A stretch of DNA of 43,982 nt from Deltaproteobacteria bacterium (GTDB lineage: Bacteria; Myxococcota_A; Polyangia; Polyangiales; Houyiibacteriaceae). The notes beneath the pieces are model-generated. The model made no database searches. It had not been told where the DNA came from and was given only the letters and a program-made list of their open reading frames with translations. Made by a program: the position numbers and the translations under genes. The stretch spans positions 1-43,982 of the forward strand of contig SHLP01000016.1 in NCBI GenBank assembly GCA_004283055.1, in the 5' to 3' direction. Positions 33,331 to 42,206 of the stretch are shown here, in pieces (the stretch's first letter is position 1; each line of letters begins with the position of its first letter).

Positions 33331-34401
33331 ATGTCGTTGATCGCAGCGGTTCGATCCGAGGCGTCCTCCGACGTGCTCACCAGCCTGCAGGCCGTCTGCG
33401 ACTCGCAGGGGCTCGGCGACCTTTCTGCGCACTTGGCCGATCTCGCCGATTTGGTGAGCTGGGATATGGCCGCGCTCGAGAAGGGCATCCAGGATCTTCC
33501 GGGCGGCGAGAGCTTGGTTCACAAGAGCGCACACCACCTGCTCGAGATTGCAGGAAAGCGGCTTCGTCCGATGTGTGTTGTCCTGGCGTCGCGTCTCGGC
33601 AGCGGCCTCGACGAAAAGACCCGTGAATTCGGGGTCGCGGTCGAGCTGGTGCACTGCGCCACCCTCCTGCACGACGATGTCGTGGACGCAGGCGATCAGC
33701 GTCGCGGCGTGCCTGCTGCGCGCACGCTCTACGGCAATGCGGCTTCGATTTTCGCAGGGGATTGGCTGCTCGTCGACGCGCTTCGTCGCGTCCGCGCGGC
33801 GGAAATGCCGGACGTGCTCGTTCGCTTGCTGGACATCATCGATCAGATGATCTTCGCGGAGGCCATCCAACTCGAAAACCGGGGTCGAATCGATGCGCGC
33901 ATGCGAACGTACATGCAAGTCGTCGAGGGCAAGACGGCGGCCCTGTTCCGCTGGGCGATGTTCGCCGGCGCCCGCGCGGGCGGTCTCGATTCTCGAGCTT
34001 GCGAGGCGCTCGAGCAGTACGGCCTCCACCTAGGGATTGCGTTTCAGCTGATCGACGACCATCTCGACTACGCCGGCGACGGTTCGACCATCGGGAAATC
34101 ACCCTTCACCGACCTTCGTGAGGGCAAGATGACGCATCCGGTGATCGTGGCTCTCGAGCGAGACCCTTCACTTCGATCAGTTCTCGAGGACCTGGTCTTG
34201 AGCCCCGTCGACGAAGTCCCTGACGTCGCAAAGTCGCGACTGCTTTCCGCGCTTCGTCATACGGGAGCGCTCGAATCCACGCGCGAGCTAGCGATTCGCA
34301 AGGCCGAGGAGGCCTGCTTGGCCTTGAGCGAGGTGCCCGAAAGCAGGGCGCGAGAAGCATTGATTACGGTGGCGCGCGCCACGGTTCACCGGGAGTCCTA
34401 G
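33331..34401 (+). CDS. Polyprenyl diphosphate synthase
   Basis: Long-chain trans-prenyl transferase of 356 residues that builds the side chain for menaquinone. It has the first aspartate-rich motif LLHDDVVDAGDQRRG (DDVVD 115-119) and the second IDDHLDYAG (DDHLD 242-246). The region ELVHCATLLHDDVVD is typical of IspB/HepT-type synthases for C35-C40 products; chain length cannot be set by eye. It follows the regulator gene by 31 bp and precedes HMG-CoA reductase by 24 bp, opening the menaquinone gene run. Confidence 0.92.
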   Translation: MSLIAAVRSEASSDVLTSLQAVCDSQGLGDLSAHLADLADLVSWDMAALEKGIQDLPGGESLVHKSAHHLLEIAGKRLRPMCVVLASRLGSGLDEKTREFGVAVELVHCATLLHDDVVDAGDQRRGVPAARTLYGNAASIFAGDWLLVDALRRVRAAEMPDVLVRLLDIIDQMIFAEAIQLENRGRIDARMRTYMQVVEGKTAALFRWAMFAGARAGGLDSRACEALEQYGLHLGIAFQLIDDHLDYAGDGSTIGKSPFTDLREGKMTHPVIVALERDPSLRSVLEDLVLSPVDEVPDVAKSRLLSALRHTGALESTRELAIRKAEEACLALSEVPESRAREALITVARATVHRES

Positions 34402-34425
34402 GGAGCAACGAGGAAAGAGTCATCG

Positions 34426-35640
34426 ATGTCCAAGCAACCACCAACCGTGACGAGTCGCATCCCGGGGTTCTATCGAGAGCACGTCGAACAGCGGCTCAAA
34501 ACCATGCTCGATACGGGCCTGCTCTCCGAGGATTCGGTTCGCCATTTACAGGATGGGGGGCGGCTCACGCTCGAGGTCGCCGATCGCATGAGCGAGAATG
34601 TGATCGGAGTCCATGGCTTGCCGCTTGCCATCGCGCTCAACTTCCGGGTGAACAGTAACGATGTCCTCGTGCCGATGTCGGTAGAAGAACCTTCGGTCGT
34701 CGCGGCAGCATCGAACGCTGCTCGTCAGGTTCGGATGACTGGCGGCTTCTTTGGTGAAGCCACGCCGCCCATCATGACGACGCAGGTTCAATTCGACGAA
34801 GTCCCGAATCCTCAGGAGGCGAAGCTCCGCGTCGAAGCGCAACGCGATCTCATTTTTCAGATCGCCGACGAAGCAATCCCCGGAATGGTGAGCCGCGGAG
34901 GCGGTTGCCGCGACCTCGACGTACGGGTGCTCGACGAAGACGAAGGCATATTGGTCGTCCATCTTTACGTCGACGTCGGTGATGCCATGGGGGCCAACGT
35001 CGTTGACGCCGTCGCCGAGGCCGTGGCGCCGCGGATTCACGAGCTGACCGGCGGCAGCGTGGGCTTGCGAATACTGAGCAACTTGCCGCTGCGTCGACGG
35101 ATCAAGGTGCTTTGCGATGTCAGCGTCGATGCCCTGGGCGGTCCGGAGCTAGCGGACGGAATCGTGAAAGCCAGCCGCTTCGCAGAGCTCGACCCCTTCC
35201 GCGCCGTGACGCACAACAAAGGCGTGATGAACGGCATCGATGCCGTCGCTCTTGCGATGGGGCAGGACTGGCGTTCGATCGAAGCGGGCGCACACGCCTT
35301 TGCAGCCGTGACGGGCACCTACAAACCCCTGGTGGTCTGGCGCCGAACGGAGAGCGGTATTCGTGGCAAGCTCGACATGCCGATGGCGGTCGGTACAGTC
35401 GGTGGCTCCACACGGGTCCATCGCGGCGTCCGCGCGAGCTTCGAGCTCATGGGCATCCACAATGCGGGTGAGTTGGCAATCGTCATGGGGGCCGCCGGTA
35501 TGGCATCCAACCTCGCTGCGCTCCGCGCCCTTGCGGGAGAGGGCATTCAGCGAGGACACATGCGTCTCCACTCTCGCAAACAAGAGGTTCAAGAGAACGC
35601 ACGGCTTCAGGCGAAGAAGCTCGAACGAGGTGCTCAGTGA
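34426..35640 (+). CDS. mvaA: Hydroxymethylglutaryl-CoA reductase, class II
   Basis: Reduces HMG-CoA to mevalonate (or the reverse in degradative relatives). The 404-residue protein has class II signatures: ENVIGVHGLPLAIA (57-70), EEPSVVAAAS (87-96), GDAMGANVVDAV (185-196), HNKGVMNGIDAV (Lys265) and Asp281. A His of GHMRLH (378 or 382) fits the C-terminal flap, but the flap region is shorter than in the Pseudomonas mevalonii enzyme of about 428 residues. An AGGAAAG ribosome site lies before the ATG. Its place between prenyl synthase and menG suggests it feeds isoprenoid supply. It overlaps menG by 4 bases. Confidence 0.93.
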   Translation: MSKQPPTVTSRIPGFYREHVEQRLKTMLDTGLLSEDSVRHLQDGGRLTLEVADRMSENVIGVHGLPLAIALNFRVNSNDVLVPMSVEEPSVVAAASNAARQVRMTGGFFGEATPPIMTTQVQFDEVPNPQEAKLRVEAQRDLIFQIADEAIPGMVSRGGGCRDLDVRVLDEDEGILVVHLYVDVGDAMGANVVDAVAEAVAPRIHELTGGSVGLRILSNLPLRRRIKVLCDVSVDALGGPELADGIVKASRFAELDPFRAVTHNKGVMNGIDAVALAMGQDWRSIEAGAHAFAAVTGTYKPLVVWRRTESGIRGKLDMPMAVGTVGGSTRVHRGVRASFELMGIHNAGELAIVMGAAGMASNLAALRALAGEGIQRGHMRLHSRKQEVQENARLQAKKLERGAQ

Positions 35641-36380
35641 GCGAAGCGGTCCACCCCGGATCCGGCGAGATGTTCGATCAAATCGCGGGTCGGTACGACA
35701 TGTTGAACCGGCTCATGTCGATGGGCATTGATCAGTCCTGGCGTCGCAAGACGGTCGCCGCGCTGAGCTTGCCTCCGAATGCTCGGGTTTTGGATCTTGC
35801 CACCGGGACCGGCGATCTCGCACTCATGATCGCCCGGATTCACCCCGACGCGGAGGTTGTCGGCAGCGATCCATCGGGCCGCATGCTCGAGGTCGGCGTT
35901 GAGAAGGTGGCGCGCAGCGGTGTTTCCGATCGGGTTCAACTCGAGCTCGGTGACGCGCAGGCGCTTCCCTACGAAACGGATTCATTCGACGGCTGCTGTA
36001 TCGCCTTCGGCATTCGTAATGTTCCCAATCGCAATGCCGCGCTTGCGGAGATGGCGCGGGTGACCAAGCCAAAGGGACGCGTTGCGGTGCTCGAGCTGGG
36101 TGAGCCAAGCGTGGGCTGGCTGAGCCCGATCGCACGATTCCACGTTCGAAAGATCATCCCGAGGCTCGGAGGCATGCTGTCGGGCTCGCGCGAGTACAAG
36201 TACCTGCAGGAGTCCATCGCCGCGTTTCCCAACGCCTCCGCATTTGCCGAGCAGATGCGGACGGCCGGGCTCGACGTGCTCGAAGTGAAGCCGCTGACCT
36301 TTGGCGCGTGCAACTTGTTCGTCGCAGAGCCCCGCGTTCCCGAGGCTTCATCGGCACAGGCTCAGGGGGCCGCATCGTGA
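35637..36380 (+). CDS. menG: Demethylmenaquinone methyltransferase
   Basis: Methylates demethylmenaquinone (UbiE/MenG family), the last menaquinone step. The 247-residue protein has MFDQIAGRYDMLNRLMSMGIDQSWRR at the N-terminus (only the pattern is cited), the SAM-binding VLDLATGTGDLA, and the family segment FGIRNVPNRNAALAEMARV followed by SREYKYLQESIAAFP. The start is GTG in a 4-base GTGA overlap with the HMG-CoA reductase stop, and its own stop overlaps the GTG of menF. A ubiquinone role is less likely, as the surrounding genes are all menaquinone. Confidence 0.94.
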   Translation: MSEAVHPGSGEMFDQIAGRYDMLNRLMSMGIDQSWRRKTVAALSLPPNARVLDLATGTGDLALMIARIHPDAEVVGSDPSGRMLEVGVEKVARSGVSDRVQLELGDAQALPYETDSFDGCCIAFGIRNVPNRNAALAEMARVTKPKGRVAVLELGEPSVGWLSPIARFHVRKIIPRLGGMLSGSREYKYLQESIAAFPNASAFAEQMRTAGLDVLEVKPLTFGACNLFVAEPRVPEASSAQAQGAAS

Positions 36381-37732
36381 GGTCGCAGAGCGCGGCGTTT
36401 GCGTTCGAAGGCGCGCCGAGCAGGGATGCCTCTCGGAGATTCCTCGAGCAGGCGCTCGACGGCCGTGCTGCCCAGGGCGCTCACCTAATCGTGACGGTGC
36501 CTGCGCCTGTCGCTCGGCCGGATGCCCTGCTGCGCGCCTTCCCGCGCGAAGCGAGCATTCTTTGGGACCCGCCGCAGAGCGCAGCGTGCTCCGGCCTCGG
36601 CGTGGCAACGACTTTGGCACCGGATGCGCAATCGATCGGCGAGTTCTTCGACGGCACCGAGCACCTTGCACACGAGTCGAGCCCGGCGCCCCGCGTCTTT
36701 GGCGGTGCTTCGTTCGCACCCGGCGCGGCGCGGCAACCCCCCTGGGAAGGCTTCGGCGACGGCCTGATGCTCTTACCGACCTGGACGTATCAGGTAAACG
36801 AGCGCGCTTCGCTCTCGTTCGCCGTCTGCGAGTCTGAAAGCCCAGACGCCCGGCGGGTGCTCGAAGTCTTCGACGCCATCTGGGATAGCCTGGAGCGCCC
36901 GATCGGGGTGATCCCACCTCCCGTCTCGGTGCGCCGCATCGACGAAGCCGACCGTCACACCTGGTCGCGCCAAGTCGATGAAATCCGCCGCGAGATCAAA
37001 AAAGGGTCGGTCGACAAGATCGTTGCCGCGCGGCACTGCGTCGTCGAGCTCGAGACCGGGGCCGGTTCACTCGATGTTCTCAAACGCCTCGAGGGGCGTT
37101 TCCCTGGCTGTACTCGGTTCGCGATCTGGCGCGGCGATGCCGCCTTCCTCGGCGCGACTCCCGAGCTGCTCATCTCGCGCAGTGGTCTTTCCGTCTTGAG
37201 CGAGGCTCTCGCCGGGTCCACCGCACACGGTGACGCTGCGCGCATGATGGCAAGCTCGAAAGAGCGAGAGGAGCATAAGCTGGTGGTCCAGGCGATTCTT
37301 CGCGCGCTCGGGCCGTTCTGCGACTCGCTTCGCTCGGCGCCGGAGCCGAGGCTGCGCGAGCTTCCAAACCTCTTGCACATGCAGACGCCCATCGAGGGGC
37401 GTCTTCGTGAGCCGACGCACGTCCTAGCCCTGGTCGAAGCGCTGCATCCCACGCCCGCCGTGGGAGGTGTTCCGACCCGCGAGGCAGTTCAATGGATCGT
37501 CGAACGCGAGGCGCTCGGCCGCGGTTGGTATAGCGCCCCGGTCGGCTGGACCGACGCTGAAGGGGATGGCGAATTCGTCGTCGCTCTGCGCTCCGGACTG
37601 CTCCGCGACGGAAAGGCCTGGGTCTACGCTGGCGCCGGGATCATGGCCGACTCCGATCCTGACGCCGAGTACGCGGAAACCGAGCTCAAGATGCAGGCGC
37701 TTTTGGGAGCGCTCCATGGGGACGGCCGCTGA
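36377..37732 (+). CDS. menF: Isochorismate synthase
   Basis: Converts chorismate to isochorismate, the first committed menaquinone step. The 451-residue protein begins with GTG (36377) overlapping the menG stop. The C-terminal chorismate-binding domain shows KIVAARHCVVEL, FLGATPELLIS, EALAGSTAHG, LHMQTPIEGRL, LHPTPAVGGVP, GWYSAPVGW and the end VYAGAGIMADSDPDAEYAETELK. The N-terminal about 190 residues are weakly conserved, as usual. The stop overlaps the menD start by 17 bases. A salicylate-synthase function is unlikely given the operon. Confidence 0.93.
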   Translation: MRSQSAAFAFEGAPSRDASRRFLEQALDGRAAQGAHLIVTVPAPVARPDALLRAFPREASILWDPPQSAACSGLGVATTLAPDAQSIGEFFDGTEHLAHESSPAPRVFGGASFAPGAARQPPWEGFGDGLMLLPTWTYQVNERASLSFAVCESESPDARRVLEVFDAIWDSLERPIGVIPPPVSVRRIDEADRHTWSRQVDEIRREIKKGSVDKIVAARHCVVELETGAGSLDVLKRLEGRFPGCTRFAIWRGDAAFLGATPELLISRSGLSVLSEALAGSTAHGDAARMMASSKEREEHKLVVQAILRALGPFCDSLRSAPEPRLRELPNLLHMQTPIEGRLREPTHVLALVEALHPTPAVGGVPTREAVQWIVEREALGRGWYSAPVGWTDAEGDGEFVVALRSGLLRDGKAWVYAGAGIMADSDPDAEYAETELKMQALLGALHGDGR

Positions 37733-39500
37733 GCTACAAACCGCCTGGGCGACGCTCGTCATCGAGAGCTTCGTCCAAGCGGGCGTCACGGACGCCATCA
37801 TAAGCCCAGGGTCGAGGTCCACCCCCTTCGTCATCGCCGCCCTAGAGAATGAAGCGTTGGACTGTACCAGCGCCCTCGATGAACGCTCGGCTGCGCACTT
37901 CGCGCTCGGACAGGCGCGCCGCACCCTGCGGCCTTCACTCCTTTTGTGCACGTCCGGAAGCGCGCCTGCCAACTACTTCCCCGCCATTGTCGAGGCGAGT
38001 GAGGGCGGAGTCCCGGTCATCGTGCTTTCCGCGGATCGCCCACCCGAGCTTCGCGGCTGCGGCGCAAACCAGACCACCGACCAGCTTGGTTTGTACGGGA
38101 ACAAAGTCCGCTTCTTCGCGGACCTCGGCGAGCCGCGTGACGACGCCGCGAGCCTGCGCGCCCTCAGGCGGCTCGTTGCACAGGCGGTTTCCGAGGCGCT
38201 CGGGGTCAAGCCAGGGCCTGTGCACCTCAACGCGCAGGCCCGAAGGCCCTTGGAGCCCGTCCTAGCGAGCGATGAGACCCAAGCGCGCGTCGACGCCATT
38301 TTGGACGAGCCGCTGACGCAGATGTATCGCGCCCGACCGCTCGATCCAAAGCTGGTCGAGCACGTTTCCCCTTTGGTCCTCGACGCTGTGATCGACGCCT
38401 TCGGCCAGGCCGAACGCCCGGTGATTCTTTGTGGTCCCGCCGATTTGCGAAGCGCGATGTTCGTGGACGCGCTCGATCGACTGGCTGAGCGCACCGGCGC
38501 TCCGGTGCTCGCAGAAAGTACGAGCCAGTTTCGATGCTGGGCGGAGTCGAGAGCGCTCGGTGGGTTCGACACGATCTGGCAAACGGCCAGCGGAAGGTCG
38601 ATGTGCCTTCCAGACTTCGTTTTGCAACTCGGCGCAAGTCCGATTTCGAAAGGCTGGGAGAAGCTTTCGACGGCCCGTCGGATTCGCCGCATCGTCGTGC
38701 ATCCTTGGCAGTGGGCGGATCCTAGCTCCACCGCCGAGGCGCTTGTCCAAGCCGATATCGGGTCCTTCCTCGCCGCGCTCTGCGAGTCGGAGCTCGAGCC
38801 TGCCCGAGGCGATGAGGACTTCGTTGCCGGCTTCGAGTGGGCGGAGTCGGCGGTATGGGACGAAGTGTCGGCTATCCTGGCTCGAGCAGGCGATGGGCTC
38901 ACTCAGGCCGGCGCCGCCCGCACGGTGCTCGATGCCGTTCCTGACCCCAGCGTCCTGGTCCTAGGCAACAGTCTCCCGATCCGTGACGTAGATCGATGGG
39001 TACCCCCCAGCAAGAAGCTCTTGGCCGTTTGTTCCCAGCGCGGCGTGAGTGGAATCGACGGCGTGGTATCCGGAGCCGCCGGCGTTGCGTCGTTGGTAGA
39101 TGGAGCGACCACCTTGTTCATCGGGGATGTCAGTTTCCTGCACGACCTCAACGGCCTTCAACTCGCCTCCGCCGTTCGCGGTCCGATCGTGATCGTCGTA
39201 GTCAACAACGGGGGCGGCCGGATCTTCGATCAGCTGCCGATTGCGCACGACGGCAAGGAGGCCTGGCTCCCCTATTTCACGACGCCCCACGATGCCGACT
39301 TGGAGTGTGCGGCTCAGATTTACGGCTGCGCGTTTCAGAGCGTGGACACCGTGAGCGGGCTCCGTGAGGCCCTCGCGCAGGCGTACGCTCAACGAGGCTG
39401 CACCGTGATCGAGGCGATTGTGCCGCCTCAGAGCGCGCTGCATCAAGGGCGCGACCTCGTCGCCCGCGTCGAACGCGCGCTGCAGCGCGAGGCGTCTTGA
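37716..39500 (+). CDS. menD: SEPHCHC synthase (MenD)
   Basis: Thiamine-diphosphate enzyme that adds decarboxylated 2-oxoglutarate to isochorismate. The 594-residue protein has SPGSRSTPFVIAA at the N-terminal (about 30-42), CTSGSAPANYFPAIVEA, SADRPPELRGCGANQTTDQ and the C-terminal cofactor-binding GDVSFLHDLNGL with VVNNGGGRIFDQLP, all standard MenD blocks. The ATG at 37716 lies within the end of menF; the frame is open upstream but antisense-like in content. The stop overlaps the menH ATG by one base (TGATG). Confidence 0.95.
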   Translation: MGTAAELQTAWATLVIESFVQAGVTDAIISPGSRSTPFVIAALENEALDCTSALDERSAAHFALGQARRTLRPSLLLCTSGSAPANYFPAIVEASEGGVPVIVLSADRPPELRGCGANQTTDQLGLYGNKVRFFADLGEPRDDAASLRALRRLVAQAVSEALGVKPGPVHLNAQARRPLEPVLASDETQARVDAILDEPLTQMYRARPLDPKLVEHVSPLVLDAVIDAFGQAERPVILCGPADLRSAMFVDALDRLAERTGAPVLAESTSQFRCWAESRALGGFDTIWQTASGRSMCLPDFVLQLGASPISKGWEKLSTARRIRRIVVHPWQWADPSSTAEALVQADIGSFLAALCESELEPARGDEDFVAGFEWAESAVWDEVSAILARAGDGLTQAGAARTVLDAVPDPSVLVLGNSLPIRDVDRWVPPSKKLLAVCSQRGVSGIDGVVSGAAGVASLVDGATTLFIGDVSFLHDLNGLQLASAVRGPIVIVVVNNGGGRIFDQLPIAHDGKEAWLPYFTTPHDADLECAAQIYGCAFQSVDTVSGLREALAQAYAQRGCTVIEAIVPPQSALHQGRDLVARVERALQREAS

Positions 39501-40249
39501 TGTGGACATTGCTCCACGGTTTCACCGGCTCGCCCGAGAGCTACACCCGAATCGTCCGTCACCTCGGCATCGAGGGGCGAGCTCTCATTCCCTCGTTGAC
39601 CGGCCACGGCGACGACTGGCGCAGCAGAGCGGCCGGCTCATTCGAAGGCGAGGTCACGCGACTCCTCGCCTTGCATTCCGAGGTTGAGCGCCCCCGTCTC
39701 CTTTGTGGATATTCCTTGGGCGCGCGCGTTGCGCTAGGGCTCCTGTGCCGCGCACCGGAGCTGTTCGACGCTGCGCTGCTGATCGGGCTCCACCCGGGGC
39801 TCGATTCGCCGACCGCCCGGGAGGAGCGTCGCGCGCTCGACGCCCGCCGCGCTCGCCTGCTTCGGGAGCGCGGGCTTGCGGCTTTCATCACGGAATGGGA
39901 AGCGCTTCCCCTCTTCGCGAGCCAGCGAGGCCTCCCGACGGATCTGCTGGACGAGCAGCGCGGGCACCGTCTCGCGCACGATCCCGAGGGCTTGGCTCGC
40001 TCGCTCGAGGTTCTGGGATTGGCCGAGATGCCCGACTATCGTCTAGCGATGGCTTCGCTAAAAGTCCCGATCACGCTCTTGACCGGTTCGCTCGACCCCA
40101 AGTTCTCGAAGATGGCCAACGAGCTCGCGGGCCAAAACGTTCACATTCGGGCGCAGCGAGTCGACGGCGTAGGGCACAACGTCTTGCTCGAAGCACCGTC
40201 GAACGTTGCCACTGCGCTCGCGGCCATGGCGGAGCTCGCGCAGCGATGA
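39500..40249 (+). CDS. menH: SHCHC synthase (MenH)
   Basis: Alpha/beta-hydrolase-fold enzyme that eliminates pyruvate from SEPHCHC. The 249-residue protein opens with WTLLHGFTGSPESY, has the nucleophile elbow CGYSLGARVAL (Ser about 74) and a conserved His near the end in VDGVGHNVLLEAP. The ATG at 39500 overlaps menD's stop; a TTG one codon earlier is not needed. It overlaps the menA start by 4 bases. Assignment rests on both fold and operon position. Confidence 0.9.
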   Translation: MWTLLHGFTGSPESYTRIVRHLGIEGRALIPSLTGHGDDWRSRAAGSFEGEVTRLLALHSEVERPRLLCGYSLGARVALGLLCRAPELFDAALLIGLHPGLDSPTAREERRALDARRARLLRERGLAAFITEWEALPLFASQRGLPTDLLDEQRGHRLAHDPEGLARSLEVLGLAEMPDYRLAMASLKVPITLLTGSLDPKFSKMANELAGQNVHIRAQRVDGVGHNVLLEAPSNVATALAAMAELAQR

Positions 40250-41136
40250 GCAACGTTGTTCCGGGCTCGACCGGCGCATGGATGCTCGCTGCTCGCCCGG
40301 CCACGCTCACGGCGGCGTTTGCCCCTGTAGCGGTTGGGACAGCGTGTGCGTGGAGCGTGGGTGGCTTTCGCTGGGACGCTGCGCTCGCAGCGCTCATCGG
40401 TGCGTTCTTGATCCAAATAGCGACGAACTTCGCAAACGACATGTACGACTTCCAAAAAGGAGCCGATACCGAGGCGCGGCTTGGACCCACGCGCGCGGCG
40501 CAGGCCGGTCTTCTGAGCGGGGCAGAGCTTCGTCGGGGAATCATCGTTTCCTTTGGGATGGCGCTGGGAACGGGCCTCTACCTGACCTGGATCGCCGGTC
40601 CCTTGGTCGTCGTCATCGGCCTGGCGTCGATGGCTGCCGGTCTTGCTTATACTGGGGGTCCTTTTCCACTGGCGTACAACGGCCTAGGTGATGTTTTCGT
40701 GATGGCGTTTTTCGGTTTCGTGGCGGTCTGCGGTACCGCGTTCGTCCAAGCGCTGTACGTTCCAGATATCGCCTGGCTTGCTTCGATTCCGATCGGCGCT
40801 CTAGCAACGGGGATCCTCGTCGTGAACAACGTCCGGGATTTCGAAGGCGACCGTCGGGCAGGCAAGACGACGATCGTCGCTCGATTTGGCAGGTCGGTCG
40901 GCGTCCAGGAGTACGCGCTGCTCTTGTTCGCGTCCTACGCAACGCCCGTCGGCATGTACGTTCTCGGTTGGAGCAGCGTCTGGATCGGCCTTCCTTGGCT
41001 CACGCTCCCATGGGCTTTCCGTCTGTTCCGATCGGTCAAGCACGATCGTGGAATCGCTCTCAATCAAACCCTCGCCGGCACGGCAAAGCTCTTGTCGGCG
41101 TTTGGGGTTCTTCTCGGAGTTGGGATCGTTCTATGA
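40246..41136 (+). CDS. menA: 1,4-dihydroxy-2-naphthoate prenyltransferase
   Basis: UbiA-type membrane prenyltransferase of 296 residues that attaches the polyprenyl chain to DHNA. About eight to nine hydrophobic segments are present. The first Asp-rich motif is NFANDMYDFQKGADT (N-D-x2-D-x4-D pattern) and the second is NNVRDFEGDRRAGKTT. The opening WMLAARPATLTAAFAPVAVG is typical of MenA. It uses an ATGA overlap with menH and another with menC. The tail length depends on the synthase at 33331. Confidence 0.94.
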   Translation: MSNVVPGSTGAWMLAARPATLTAAFAPVAVGTACAWSVGGFRWDAALAALIGAFLIQIATNFANDMYDFQKGADTEARLGPTRAAQAGLLSGAELRRGIIVSFGMALGTGLYLTWIAGPLVVVIGLASMAAGLAYTGGPFPLAYNGLGDVFVMAFFGFVAVCGTAFVQALYVPDIAWLASIPIGALATGILVVNNVRDFEGDRRAGKTTIVARFGRSVGVQEYALLLFASYATPVGMYVLGWSSVWIGLPWLTLPWAFRLFRSVKHDRGIALNQTLAGTAKLLSAFGVLLGVGIVL

Positions 41137-42206
41137 CCGACCTCCACGCCCAGATCGACGTCTTGGAGGGCGAGCTCTCGAACGCGCTCGTCGGCGGTGC
41201 CGAAGGCATTTCGAAACGGGTCTTTGCGGTGCTTCGGCTCACGCGCAGCGACGGGACGACGGGGCTCGGAGAGGCATCGCCGTTGCCTCAGTACTCGTCG
41301 GACTCGATCGCAGAGGTGACGAGGGAGCTGCAGCGTCTGGCGGATCAACCCGTCGTCGTCGACCCGCTCGCAAGCCCCTTGCAAATTCTGCTCGAGGCGT
41401 TCGCGGTGCATCCGCTGCGCGAAGTTTCATCGCGCTTTGCGCTCGAGACGGCCTTGCTCGATTGGCTCGGCCATACGCGCGGTGAGCCCGTCCATCGGGT
41501 TCTCGGAGGCGACGCCGAACGCGCGACTGTTCCGATCGCGGACCTCGTCATGACCGCGGAGTCCTCTTCATGGGAGGCGAGCACGGATGCGCTGCTTGCC
41601 GACGGTGCAACGCACGTGAAGCTCAAGCTCGGAGCCGACCTGGACCGCGAGATCGACGCCCTTCGGGCGATTCGAAAGGCCCACCCGAAGCTTCCCCTCC
41701 GAGTCGATGGGAATCGTCGGATTTCGATCGACGCGCTCAGAGAGCAGGCCGCAGCGCTCGAAGCGCTGGAGCTAGAGCTCATCGAAGAACCCGTGGCACC
41801 CGAGCACTGGCCGAGCGCTTTGGGTCTCCCCTTGCCGTTTGCGCTCGATGAGACGCTTCGCGACGCCGCGCTCTCGCAACGGCTACTCGAAAGTGGCCAG
41901 ATCGCTGCAGTGGTCATCAAGCCCATGGTTCTGGGCGGACTCCGGGCTTCGTTCGAGATCGCCGAGCAGGCGGCGACACATGGCGCCCGGTATCTCGTTT
42001 CGCATACCTTCGATGGTCCGATCGCGCGAGCGATGACGGCGGAGCTGGCCCTTGCGCTGCAAACCGAGCCCGCAGCAGGCCTAGGCGAGCATCCAGCGCT
42101 CGATCTCTGGCCTCCGCACCGGACCGCCGCAATTCGAGATCGGCAGATCATTTCGCACAGCGTGCCGGGATTGGGTCTCGTGTTCGAAGAGGAACCCGAT
42201 GCATGA
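41133..42206 (+). CDS. menC: o-Succinylbenzoate synthase
   Basis: Enolase-superfamily dehydratase of 357 residues making o-succinylbenzoate from SHCHC. Catalytic and metal residues are visible in order: the KxK motif in HVKLKLGA, Asp in LRVDGNRR, Glu in LIEEPVAPE, Asp in FALDETL and Lys in VVIKPMVLGG. The N-terminal capping domain ends at about residue 120. ATG overlaps menA's stop by 4 bases, and its own end overlaps menE by 8 bases. Confidence 0.94.
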   Translation: MTDLHAQIDVLEGELSNALVGGAEGISKRVFAVLRLTRSDGTTGLGEASPLPQYSSDSIAEVTRELQRLADQPVVVDPLASPLQILLEAFAVHPLREVSSRFALETALLDWLGHTRGEPVHRVLGGDAERATVPIADLVMTAESSSWEASTDALLADGATHVKLKLGADLDREIDALRAIRKAHPKLPLRVDGNRRISIDALREQAAALEALELELIEEPVAPEHWPSALGLPLPFALDETLRDAALSQRLLESGQIAAVVIKPMVLGGLRASFEIAEQAATHGARYLVSHTFDGPIARAMTAELALALQTEPAAGLGEHPALDLWPPHRTAAIRDRQIISHSVPGLGLVFEEEPDA

